From positions 1 through 25,527 of the forward strand of contig JBBRPS010000037.1 of assembly GCA_038227745.1 (NCBI GenBank): DNA of 25,527 nucleotides, in the 5' to 3' direction. Made by a program: the position numbers and the translations under genes. Origin of the DNA: DASPXY01 sp038227745 (lineage in GTDB: Bacteria > Planctomycetota > Planctomycetia > Gemmatales > Gemmataceae). Below the pieces are notes generated by a model that made no database searches, was not told where the DNA came from, and worked only from the letters and a program-made list of their open reading frames with translations. Shown piece by piece: positions 7,341-15,020 of this stretch; within the stretch, counting starts at the first letter, position 1, and every line of letters starts with the position of its first letter.

Positions 7341-9854
7341 TCACGCCTCCACCGGGGCTGACTCTTCCTCGCCCCAGACTCGGACGAGAGTGGCCTGGAT
7401 CTTTTTCTCGAAGCGCTCGACCAGTTCCCGGTTGGCGGCGACAAGGGCTTGCTCGGCTTTGATCTCGGCGACGATGGCTTGTTGGGTGGCGAGGGGTGGG
7501 AGGGGGATCAATGCCACATTCAGTTTCGTCAGCGTGAGCCTCGTAATCGCAACACCCGAGATCATGGAAAGCATGCTCTGCCGGCCCCGGACTGAGTTCA
7601 GGAAGAAGGCAAGGTAGCGATTGTCCAACATCTCGGGATTCCCACGCATCACTGCCACGCTCGAGAGCAGAGAAAACTCCTCGGTTAGTGTGTTAATGGC
7701 GGCCAAACCAGTATTTGCGCCGTCTTTGACATAGAGAACATCGCCAGTTCTAGCGGGGCATCGAGAGAAAATGGCCCTGTGATCCTCCTCTGAGATGTAG
7801 CTGACATTTGAAAGATCCAGATAGTTCTCACGTACGTTTTTCGACGTGATGTATAGCCTGTCTCCGGTTTCAGTGTTTGAAGGCGAGAAATGCGTCCCGT
7901 CCATAATCGTTTCGCACGCCTTGCCCAACTCCACCATTGGCCAGGCGGGATTGTTGGGGACTTGGGGGCGGTAGTTGTCGAGAACAGCGCGGGCGCCGTC
8001 GATTACTTTCTGGTAGCCCTCGATCTCCGTAACGATCTCCTTTTGCACATCCAGGGGCGGTAAGGGGATTTTGATTTTTTCCAAGTTGCCCTTCGTAATG
8101 TGAACGAGGCCAACTCCGCCATGCAAATTCTCTTCAACCTCCGTCACAGCCTTATTGAGAGCGTGAAGCAAATACATCTTCGTCGCTCGGGTTGCATCGA
8201 AGCCCACTTTGAAAATATGCTGGTTCAGAACCGCTTTACCGCCTCGCCAAATGTGCGCGCCGAACGAGGTGCCACGCGATCCTGACCATGAGAACAGAAG
8301 TTCCTCGTTATTGATCGTGTTTCTCTCATTCACCTCGCCGGTGAAGTAATTGAACTCATTGTCAGGATTGTTCAGATTCTGGATTCTGACAATCGGAACG
8401 CCCCCGCTGCCCGCGTTTTCCCAATCCTCGGGCTTGAATGCTCTACCGTTGAAAAGTTCGCAGATATCGCCGATTGCAACCATTGGATAATTCGAGGATC
8501 GATCGCTGCCCTCTCGATACCGCTCCCCGCTCAGGTTATAGTCGCCATTCGCAGCGATCTTTTCTTTCTCGACGATCAGGCCGCAAGTCGGCTGGAGGTC
8601 GTCGGTGGGCTGGCTGGTGCGGATGGTTTGGAGGTAGGCGGTGAGTTCAGCCTGGACCTGCGGGAGGTCATTCTTCTCGATAGCGCGGCGTTGGGCACCG
8701 AGGCCGAAGCCGTCGTTCTCCACCTTGAAGAAGGCGATGGTGTTCACCTTCTTCGCCAGCGACTTGTCGAGGATCAAGATGCAGGTCTTGACGCCGGAGT
8801 AAGGATTGAACACGCCCGCCGGCAGTGAAACGACGGCGACGAGGAACTCCTCGACGAGCATCTTGCGCAGTTGCGTGTAGGCGGTCTGGCTCTGGAAGAT
8901 GATGCCCTCGGGCACGATGATGCCCGCACGGCCAGACGGCGTCAGGTGCTCAGCCATGTAATCTACGAACAGCACTTCGCTTCGCTTGCTCTGTACCGAA
9001 AAGCGGTTGTGCGGCTTGATGCCGCCTTTCGGCGACATGAAGGGCGGGTTGGCGAGGATCACATCCGCGTAGTCGTTCCAGCGATCCTGGCTGGTGAGCG
9101 TGTCGTACTCGTAGATGTGCGGGTCGGTGAAGCCATGCAGGTAGAGGTTCACCAGCGACAGGCGCACCATATCGGGTGAGATGTCGTAGCCCTTGAAGTT
9201 CTTCGCCAGGCGGCCCTTGTCGTCAGGCGTGAGGGTGCTGTGGCCCTTGGCGTCGGTGTTAGCTTTGAGGATGTGCTTGTAGGACGAGATCAGGAACCCG
9301 GCGGTGCCGCAGGCTGGGTCGAGTACGGTCTCGTTCTTCTTCGGGTCGACGACCGCGACGATGAAGTCGATAATGTGTCGCGGGGTGCGGAATTGCCCGG
9401 CATCGCCCTGGGAGCCGAGGACGGAGAGCAAATACTCGAAGGCATCGCCCAGGCGCTCGCTGTGGTCGTAGGTGAACTCGTCGATGATCTTGAGGAAGGC
9501 TCTAAGCGTTTCGGGATCGCGATAGGGAAGATAGGCGTTCTTGAAGATGTCGCGGAAGAGCAGCGGAATGCCGGGGTTCTCGGGCATCTTGGTGATGCCC
9601 TCGGCGTAGAGGTTCAGGGTCTCGTGCCCGCCGAGGCCGGAGCGCATCAGCTTGGCCCAGCCGTACCGGGCGAAGTCGCCTGTGAAGAACTTCCGTTTGC
9701 CCCCGAGTTCCTCCGCCTCGGCGTCCATGTCGTCCATGAACTTGTAGATCAGGGCGATGGTGATCTGCTCGACCTGGCTTTTGGGGTCGGGCACCTTGCC
9801 CACGAGGATGTCGCGGGCCGTGTCGATGCGGCGTTTGGTGTCGGTGTCGAGCAT
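7341..9854 (-). CDS. Type I restriction HsdM-HsdS fusion
   Basis: 837 residues. Residues 1 to about 435 are the adenine methyltransferase subunit: N-terminal helical bundle (to about 130), SAM-binding motif I DPACGTAGFL at 179-188, and catalytic motif IV NPPF at 269-272. Residues 455-837 are a complete specificity subunit with two target-recognition domains. Each begins with a YPMVAIGDICE or WPMVELGKACE strand (456-466 and 639-649) and ends in a conserved spacer (PLPPLDVQKEIVTEIEGYQK at 597-616; PLPPLATQQAIVAEIKAEQA at 784-803). Normally M and S are separate genes and assemble as M2S1, so a 1:1 fusion is notable. The TRD-coding DNA is clearly less GC-rich than the flanks. It starts 9 nt after the hsdR stop and is expected to methylate a bipartite target. 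Confidence 0.92.
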   Translation of the reverse strand: MLDTDTKRRIDTARDILVGKVPDPKSQVEQITIALIYKFMDDMDAEAEELGGKRKFFTGDFARYGWAKLMRSGLGGHETLNLYAEGITKMPENPGIPLLFRDIFKNAYLPYRDPETLRAFLKIIDEFTYDHSERLGDAFEYLLSVLGSQGDAGQFRTPRHIIDFIVAVVDPKKNETVLDPACGTAGFLISSYKHILKANTDAKGHSTLTPDDKGRLAKNFKGYDISPDMVRLSLVNLYLHGFTDPHIYEYDTLTSQDRWNDYADVILANPPFMSPKGGIKPHNRFSVQSKRSEVLFVDYMAEHLTPSGRAGIIVPEGIIFQSQTAYTQLRKMLVEEFLVAVVSLPAGVFNPYSGVKTCILILDKSLAKKVNTIAFFKVENDGFGLGAQRRAIEKNDLPQVQAELTAYLQTIRTSQPTDDLQPTCGLIVEKEKIAANGDYNLSGERYREGSDRSSNYPMVAIGDICELFNGRAFKPEDWENAGSGGVPIVRIQNLNNPDNEFNYFTGEVNERNTINNEELLFSWSGSRGTSFGAHIWRGGKAVLNQHIFKVGFDATRATKMYLLHALNKAVTEVEENLHGGVGLVHITKGNLEKIKIPLPPLDVQKEIVTEIEGYQKVIDGARAVLDNYRPQVPNNPAWPMVELGKACETIMDGTHFSPSNTETGDRLYITSKNVRENYLDLSNVSYISEEDHRAIFSRCPARTGDVLYVKDGANTGLAAINTLTEEFSLLSSVAVMRGNPEMLDNRYLAFFLNSVRGRQSMLSMISGVAITRLTLTKLNVALIPLPPLATQQAIVAEIKAEQALVAANRELVERFEKKIQATLVRVWGEEESAPVEA

Positions 9855-9863
9855 GGGTTTACT

Positions 9864-12398
9864 TTATGCGGCGAACTGGTTCAAGGAAACGTAATCCTTG
9901 ACGTATTCCGGAACGAGCGTGCGATACTTCTCCGGCACGGCTTTGAAGTCGCGGGTGGAAAAGACCGGGTTGGTAGCCAGGTCGGTGAACTGCCGGCTCT
10001 CGATGATGTGGCGGACCTGGTCGCTGGTGACGTAGGCCTTGAAGAAGCTCTTGATGGCTGGGATGGCCTCGGCCTCTTCGGGCTTGGCGTCGGCGACGAA
10101 CTTGGCGAATTCCTCTTCCAGCAGTTCATCCTTGGACTTGAAGCGCGGGATGAGGCCGAAGATTTTTTCCAGGATCTCGCGCAGGGGCAGGCGGCGATCC
10201 ACGGCGGCGGCTTTGCGCAGCTTGTCGAGGGTGTAGTACTCCTCGGGCTTGTCGAGGACTTCGCGGTTGACGTAGTCGATGACGCGGTCCCACTGCCCGG
10301 CCTCGACGGCCTTCGCAATCGTCTCGTTCTCGCGCACGGTGCTCTCGAACTTTTCAAAGAGCATCCGGTCGATCTTCATGCCTTCATGGCCGATGGTCTC
10401 TTCCTTGATGGTAGCGAGGATATCCGCGCCCAAGTGGTCGTAGGCGCCTCCCACGACAACTGGGCCTATCCCGCCGCCAGTGTCGGCGCCCTTGCTTGCG
10501 GGTCGAGGAAGCTTCAGCACCTCGTCGTAGTTGAACTCCGTCTCGAAGTATTCGCAATTGGCAAAGAAGTCGAAGAGCTTGAACGCGGTCTTCTGCGGGT
10601 GTGCGACGCCGTCCTTGAGATTGTCGTCGAAAAGCTGTTCGAGGAAGTTGTGCTTGCGGGTGCCCCGCCCCTTGATCTGGATGAAGTCGGTTGGCGAGAA
10701 GATGGGGCGGAAAAGGCCGAGGTTGAGAATATCCGTGCAGTCGTACCCGGTGGTCATCATGCCGACCGTGACGCAGACGCGGGCCTTGCTCGACTTGTAG
10801 GCGGGCAGGAAGTTTCCCGAGCCGAGCAGGTTGTTGTTCGTGAAGTTGATGGTGAACTGCTGAGCGTCCGTTATGTGCGAGGTGACTTGCACGGCAAAGT
10901 CCGACTGGTACTTGCCGGGAAACATACGATCAGCCATCTGATTGAGGATCTGCGCCAGCTTCTCCGCATGCTTCTGACTCACGGAGAAGATGATGGACTT
11001 GCCGATCTCACCACTGACCGGATCACGCAGGGCGTTTTCCAGGAACGTCTTGCAGAATATCTCATTAGTGGCTTTCGCGAAGAATCGCTTCTCGAACTCG
11101 CGCTGCTTGTAGGCTTCCTGTTGATCCTCGCCCGCGTCGTCAGTGAACGACACGATGAAGCCGTCTTTGGAGAGCAATTCGGTCGTGATCTCCGTGCGGG
11201 CATCGACGACGGTGGGGTTGATCAGGTAGCCTTCCTTCACGCCGTCCAGTAGGGAGTAGCGGAAGGTGGGCTGGCTGTTCTCGCAGCCGAAAGTACGGTA
11301 CGTGTCGAGCAGCAGACGCCGCTCGGCCTCGCGCGGGTCGCGCGTGGTTGGGCTGCTGTGATCGAACCGCTTCAGGTAGTCACGGGGCGTGGCGGTGAGG
11401 CCGAGCTTGTAGCCGACGAAATAGTCGAACACCGCACGGGCATTGCCGCCGATGGAGCGGTGCGCTTCGTCGGAGATCACCAGATCGAAGTCCGTGGGCG
11501 AAAAGAGCTTCTGGTACTTGTTGTTGAACAGCAGGGACTGAACGGTGGTGACGACGATCTCGGCGCGCCGCCAGTCGTCGCGGTTCTCTTTGTAGATGAC
11601 CGTCTGGAAATCTGCGGAGAGCTGCGCGGCGAAGGCTTTCTTGGCCTGGTCCTCCAGTTCGAGGCGGTCCACCAGGAAGAGCACGCGCCGGGCATTGCCG
11701 GAACGGAGGAATAGCTTGATGACGGCGGCGGCAATGAGCGTCTTGCCGGTGCCGGTGGCCATCTCGAAGAGGAAGCGATCATTGCCGTCCTTGAGTGCCC
11801 GTTGCAGGGCATGGATGGCTTTCAACTGATAGGGGCGCAGAAAGCGCAGCTTGTTGCTCAGGATGTAGCCGGGCCGCTCCGCTTCGTTTTTCCACGCCGC
11901 TTCGGACGCATAGCTTGGCCGCTGGGTGAGGACGATATAGTCCTCGCGGATCTGCGCTTCGATCAGGCGCTGCGGATTGGGCGTGACCTTTTGGTAGCCG
12001 ATCACCGAATCCGGCGTCGGGAACGAGGTGATGACGTTTGGGTTGCCGCGTTCGAGATCCCAGAAGTAGTGCAGATTGCCGTTCGAGAGGATGACGAAAC
12101 GGCAGTTCTGCGAGCGGGCGTACTTGCGGGCCTGCTCCTTGCCGACGAGCGGACTCTTGTCCTCTGCCTTGGCCTCAAGGACGATGAAAGGGAATCCTCT
12201 GGCGTCGAGAAGCAGGAAGTCGATGTAGCCCTTGGCCGTCTTCTCGAAGTTGTCGCCGAGCGCGTCGAGGTCGGTTGTCTTGATCATTACGCTGGGTTCA
12301 AGACGGATGTTGGCGGGGGCGTTACCATCCGCGAAGAAGCGCCAGCCTGCTGTTTCGAGCAACTTGTTGATCTTGATGCGGGCTGTGGCTTCTTTCAT
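9864..12398 (-). CDS. hsdR: Type I restriction endonuclease subunit HsdR (EcoEI-like)
   Basis: 844 residues. An N-terminal PD-(D/E)xK nuclease is visible as GYIDFLLLDARGFPFIVLEAK (D60, E75, K77). Superfamily 2 helicase motifs follow: motif I EMATGTGKT (212-220), DEAH (310-313), TATP (335-338) and motif VI QIKGRGTR (574-581). The C-terminus ends in a helical region like the EcoEI R-subunit C-terminal domain (RFKSKDELLEEEFAKFV). All catalytic residues are present, so it looks active. It would translocate on and cut DNA lacking the methylation set by the downstream HsdM-HsdS. The ATG at 12398 begins the conserved domain (MKEATARIKINKLLE). No good Shine-Dalgarno is visible, and a GTG five codons upstream is possible. 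It is the first gene of the operon. Confidence 0.92.
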   Translation of the reverse strand: MKEATARIKINKLLETAGWRFFADGNAPANIRLEPSVMIKTTDLDALGDNFEKTAKGYIDFLLLDARGFPFIVLEAKAEDKSPLVGKEQARKYARSQNCRFVILSNGNLHYFWDLERGNPNVITSFPTPDSVIGYQKVTPNPQRLIEAQIREDYIVLTQRPSYASEAAWKNEAERPGYILSNKLRFLRPYQLKAIHALQRALKDGNDRFLFEMATGTGKTLIAAAVIKLFLRSGNARRVLFLVDRLELEDQAKKAFAAQLSADFQTVIYKENRDDWRRAEIVVTTVQSLLFNNKYQKLFSPTDFDLVISDEAHRSIGGNARAVFDYFVGYKLGLTATPRDYLKRFDHSSPTTRDPREAERRLLLDTYRTFGCENSQPTFRYSLLDGVKEGYLINPTVVDARTEITTELLSKDGFIVSFTDDAGEDQQEAYKQREFEKRFFAKATNEIFCKTFLENALRDPVSGEIGKSIIFSVSQKHAEKLAQILNQMADRMFPGKYQSDFAVQVTSHITDAQQFTINFTNNNLLGSGNFLPAYKSSKARVCVTVGMMTTGYDCTDILNLGLFRPIFSPTDFIQIKGRGTRKHNFLEQLFDDNLKDGVAHPQKTAFKLFDFFANCEYFETEFNYDEVLKLPRPASKGADTGGGIGPVVVGGAYDHLGADILATIKEETIGHEGMKIDRMLFEKFESTVRENETIAKAVEAGQWDRVIDYVNREVLDKPEEYYTLDKLRKAAAVDRRLPLREILEKIFGLIPRFKSKDELLEEEFAKFVADAKPEEAEAIPAIKSFFKAYVTSDQVRHIIESRQFTDLATNPVFSTRDFKAVPEKYRTLVPEYVKDYVSLNQFAA

Positions 12399-12765
12399 TG
12401 CTGCTGCACCCACACGGAGTTGGCGTTGCTGGCCCGCTTTCGCGATCACTTTGTCCTGGCTGGCCGTCCCGGCCCCAGAGGCATGGTTGAGTTGTAGCGG
12501 AAATAGTGTACTCTTCCTGCACTGGCAAGTCCAGCAGGGAAGCGATTTCTCCCTGGAAAAAAGCCTCCCGTTCCCCTCCACCACTTCTTCCCGCCTCTGG
12601 TAGCCTCGCGCACACAGCGAGCGGGATTCTCCCGCCGCTCGCCCAGCAAGCCATCAGGGACGACCAGGGGAGGGTGTTCGAGCATCAGCCCTGGCACGGT
12701 TTTTGCTCTTAAAGACAATCTTTTCAGATAGTTTTGGACAGCCACTCGCGTTTTGTGCAGGGGCG
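12399..12765. other. Intergenic region upstream of the hsd operon
   Basis: 367 bp with no convincing gene. Open frames here lack protein-like composition and ribosome sites. On the minus strand TTGCCA (12523-12528) stands 17 bp from TATTTC (12500-12505), a weak candidate promoter for hsdR. A small AT-rich patch (12701-12740) lies just beyond the toxin stop codon and may hold its 3' end. No remnant of the WD40 gene broken at 6.5 kb is seen. Confidence 0.4.
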
Positions 12766-13128
12766 TCAGCGCCAGTGGTTGAGGTCGATGTAGCCGTCGG
12801 CGAGGGGAACGCCGGCGGCTTCCAGTTTCGCGACCGCTTTGACGATCTCGTACGGCTTCATCTTCTTCTTCGGATCTTTTTCACTCCGGACGACGAGGAT
12901 CCCTGGATGGTGCCCCTGGGCCGCGAGGATGAGGTAATGAAGCGCTTTGAAATCGTTATGGTCGCGGGTCAAGCAGGCCCGCTGTTCCTGCACCGCCCGA
13001 GTCAAGTGGATGGGATCGTGGCTGCCGGACAGGCCGGCCTCGCCGGGCAGCAGCACGTCGTGTCCGGCCTGGCGAAGTAATCCGGCCAGCACCGCGGACG
13101 CGCTGTCGTCGTCGAGGTAGAGCCTCAT
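12766..13128 (-). CDS. DUF5615 PIN-like toxin
   Basis: 120 residues. It matches the DUF5615 (Mut7-C/PIN-like) pattern: MRLYLDDDS at the N-terminus (D6-D8), AGHDV (21-25), GLSGSHD (32-38) and LTRDHNDF (53-60). The acidic residues D6-D8, D38, D56 and D59 are placed to bind a divalent metal as in PIN ribonucleases. Small proteins of this kind are usually the toxin half of a pair with a DUF433 protein, and that is the neighbour here. Its start overlaps the antitoxin stop (ATGA, 13125-13128), so translation is coupled. The C-terminus has a basic patch (EKDPKKKMKP, 83-92). Cleavage of RNA is expected from the fold but not shown. The ATG at 13128 is chosen over one seven codons upstream because the domain starts there. 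Confidence 0.8.
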   Translation of the reverse strand: MRLYLDDDSASAVLAGLLRQAGHDVLLPGEAGLSGSHDPIHLTRAVQEQRACLTRDHNDFKALHYLILAAQGHHPGILVVRSEKDPKKKMKPYEIVKAVAKLEAAGVPLADGYIDLNHWR

Positions 13129-13481
13129 CGCTGGTCGAGCCGGGCGCAATCCTCCGGCGTGAGCGGTTTGGGGCGCGGGTTTTCCTTGTACCCGGGGTCA
13201 TTCATGCCCATCGCCTCCGCCGTCGCCTCCTCCCGCTGATAGTCCTGTTCGATTTCCGGTGGGTTGGACTCGCAGTAGGCGATCGCCTCTTGCACCGCCT
13301 CCAGCGGCACGTCGAAGTCCGCGGCAAGGTCTGCCGCGGTCATCTTCGGTTCTCCTTCGCCGACGAACCAGTCGTAGAGATCCGTCGCCTTGAGGCGCCG
13401 CCCCTTGAGGAATAGCTGCCGGTAGCTGGAACAAGGACGCGGCTCCAGGTGGTCCCAGGTGCGTGGGGTCGGTGTACTCAT
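13125..13481 (-). CDS. DUF433-like antitoxin
   Basis: 118 residues. The central part (about 26-78: LKGRRLKATDLYDWFVGEGE, then MTAADLAADFDVPLEAVQEA) resembles the DUF433 helix-turn-helix that partners DUF5615 toxins. The acidic tail with EIEQDYQREEATAEAMGM and a proline-rich end would bind and cover the toxin. It is the upstream gene of the pair and overlaps the toxin by 4 nt, the usual antitoxin-first order. It probably represses its own promoter through the HTH, but no operator was identified. The ATG at 13481 is preceded by a purine stretch (AGGGGGG) rather far away at about 13 nt. The pair lies just beyond the restriction operon, which fits a defence or accessory cluster, though its GC content is like the chromosome. 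Confidence 0.72.
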   Translation of the reverse strand: MSTPTPRTWDHLEPRPCSSYRQLFLKGRRLKATDLYDWFVGEGEPKMTAADLAADFDVPLEAVQEAIAYCESNPPEIEQDYQREEATAEAMGMNDPGYKENPRPKPLTPEDCARLDQR

Positions 13482-13491
13482 GCCGTTCAGG

Positions 13492-13614
13492 TTACCCCCC
13501 TCTCGACTCCCCTTCAACGCCAATCGTCCGCCCCGTGGCGAGGCGCTCGTGCCGGCGCTCCTCCTCGGCCAGCGCGAGGATTTCCTGCTCGGTGAGGCTC
13601 TTGAAGGAGCGCAT
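13492..13614 (-). pseudogene. Possible remnant of MbfA/rubrerythrin-type gene
   Basis: A 40-codon minus-strand frame reads MRSFKSLTEQEILALA, then EEERRHERLATGR. The first part closely resembles the N-terminus of MbfA-type rubrerythrin-VIT iron exporters (recalled as x-x-F-x-x-L-T-E-x-E-I-L-A-L-A). The second part resembles the E-E-E-x-R-H helix found about 50 residues later in that family. This suggests an internally deleted and truncated relic. No ribosome site is seen, and a small functional protein is the alternative. Confidence 0.3.
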
Positions 13615-13697
13615 CGCGGTCGCCCGCGCACCCCGTAGAATGCCCGCAGGAACCCGGGCAGAACTGTGAATCATCCCAAGACGGCCGGAGAAAGTGC

Positions 13698-15011
13698 ATG
13701 CCGGAAGGTCACGACCCCTACGCGGCCCTGCGCCACCCCGACTACCGCCGCCTCCTGTCCGGGAGCGTTCTCGCCAGCGCCGGCACCACGATGCAGAGCG
13801 TCGTGATCGAGTGGGAACTGTACGAGCGGACGGGTTCGGCGGCGGCCCTGGCGCTGGTGGGCCTGGTCCTGTTCCTGCCGGTCCTGTTCCTGTCCCTGCC
13901 CGCCGGCCACGCTGCCGACCGCTACAGCCGCAAGGGCCTCCTGATGGGGGCGCAGGTCGTGATGGCCCTCGCCTCGCTGGGACTGGCCGCCCTCTCCTTC
14001 GTCGAGGGACCCATCCCGCTGATTTACCTGTGCCTGCTGGCGACGGGTGCGAGCCGGGCGTTCAGTGCCCCCGCCCGCTGGTCGCTGGTGCCGCAGGTGG
14101 TCCCGCCGGGCGCCCTGAACAACGCGATCACCTGGAACAGCAGCGGCTGGCAGATCGCGTCGATGGTGGGGCCGGCCCTCGGCGGGGTGGTGCTGAAGGT
14201 GTCCGGCCGGGCGTCGGACGCCTACCTGCTGTCCGCCTTCTGCTCCCTCGCCTGTGCCGTCCTGGTCGCGCCGGTACGGCCCCGGGCCACGGAAGGCCGC
14301 CGCGAGCCGGTTTCCCTCCGCTCGCTGCTGGCCGGCCTGCGGTTCGTGTGGAGGACCAAGCTGATCCTGGCGACGATAACGCTGGACCTGTTCGCGGTCC
14401 TGCTGGGCGGCGCCACCGTCCTGATGCCGATCTTCGTGAAGGACGTCCTCCACGGGGGGCCCATCGAACTGGGCTGGCTGCGGGCGGCGCCCTCGATCGG
14501 GGCGGTGCTGATGGCCTTCGCCCTGGCGTACCGGCCGCCGCTGCGCCGCGCCGGGCGGGCGCTGCTGTGGTCGGTGGCGGGCTTCGGGGCGGCAACGATC
14601 GGGTTCGGGCTGTCGGAGAACGTGGTCCTGTCGTTCGTCATGCTCGCCCTGACTGGCGCGCTGGACAACGTCAGCATGGTCGTCCGCGGCACGCTGGTGC
14701 AGTCCCTGACGCCGGACGCGATGCGTGGCCGCGTCTCCGCCGTGAACGCCATCTTCATCGGCTCGTCCAACGAGCTGGGGGCTTTCGAGTCGGGGATGAC
14801 GACGGAGTGGTTCGGCCCGGTGGCGTCCGTGGTCGGCGGCGGAATCGGGACGATCCTGGTCGTCGGGGCGGTGGTGCTGACGTGGCCACAGGTGCTGCGC
14901 CTGGGGTCGTTGAGCGCGGTGAGGGCGGAGCCGGTGCGCGACACCGACGCGGTGGCCGTCGAGCAGCTCATGGAAGGACGACCGACCGATCCGCTCGCGC
15001 CCGGGGGTTGA
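13698..15011 (+). CDS. MFS transporter, MFS_3/EntS-like
   Basis: 437 residues with about 12 hydrophobic segments and a short cytoplasmic N-terminus. The opening (HPDYRRLLSGSVLASAGTTM, then VVIEWELYERTGSAAALALV) and the loop 2-3 signature PAGHAADRYSRKGLLM are typical of the MFS_3 (transmembrane secretion effector) branch, which includes EntS and macrolide-efflux-like proteins. It is an inner-membrane, proton-driven exporter by family. The substrate cannot be told. The ATG at 13698 has GGAG 7 nt upstream. The gene is divergent from the toxin-antitoxin side and convergent with the ribose-phosphate pyrophosphokinase gene, with 9 bp between stop codons. The C-terminal tail after the last helix is about 40 residues and hydrophilic. 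Confidence 0.88.
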   Translation: MPEGHDPYAALRHPDYRRLLSGSVLASAGTTMQSVVIEWELYERTGSAAALALVGLVLFLPVLFLSLPAGHAADRYSRKGLLMGAQVVMALASLGLAALSFVEGPIPLIYLCLLATGASRAFSAPARWSLVPQVVPPGALNNAITWNSSGWQIASMVGPALGGVVLKVSGRASDAYLLSAFCSLACAVLVAPVRPRATEGRREPVSLRSLLAGLRFVWRTKLILATITLDLFAVLLGGATVLMPIFVKDVLHGGPIELGWLRAAPSIGAVLMAFALAYRPPLRRAGRALLWSVAGFGAATIGFGLSENVVLSFVMLALTGALDNVSMVVRGTLVQSLTPDAMRGRVSAVNAIFIGSSNELGAFESGMTTEWFGPVASVVGGGIGTILVVGAVVLTWPQVLRLGSLSAVRAEPVRDTDAVAVEQLMEGRPTDPLAPGG

Positions 15012-15020
15012 CAGACGCGA

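Noticed and set aside
9240..11252. Plus-strand open frame (670 codons) opposite hsdR and hsdM
   Set aside because: Both minus-strand genes carry complete catalytic motifs. The antisense product has no recognisable domain.
12399..12584. 62-residue N-terminal extension of HsdR
   Set aside because: The extension lacks HsdR similarity and a ribosome site. The conserved domain starts at the ATG at 12398.
12446..12745. 99-codon minus-strand frame upstream of hsdR
   Set aside because: No family resemblance, no ribosome site, and it crosses the likely regulatory region.
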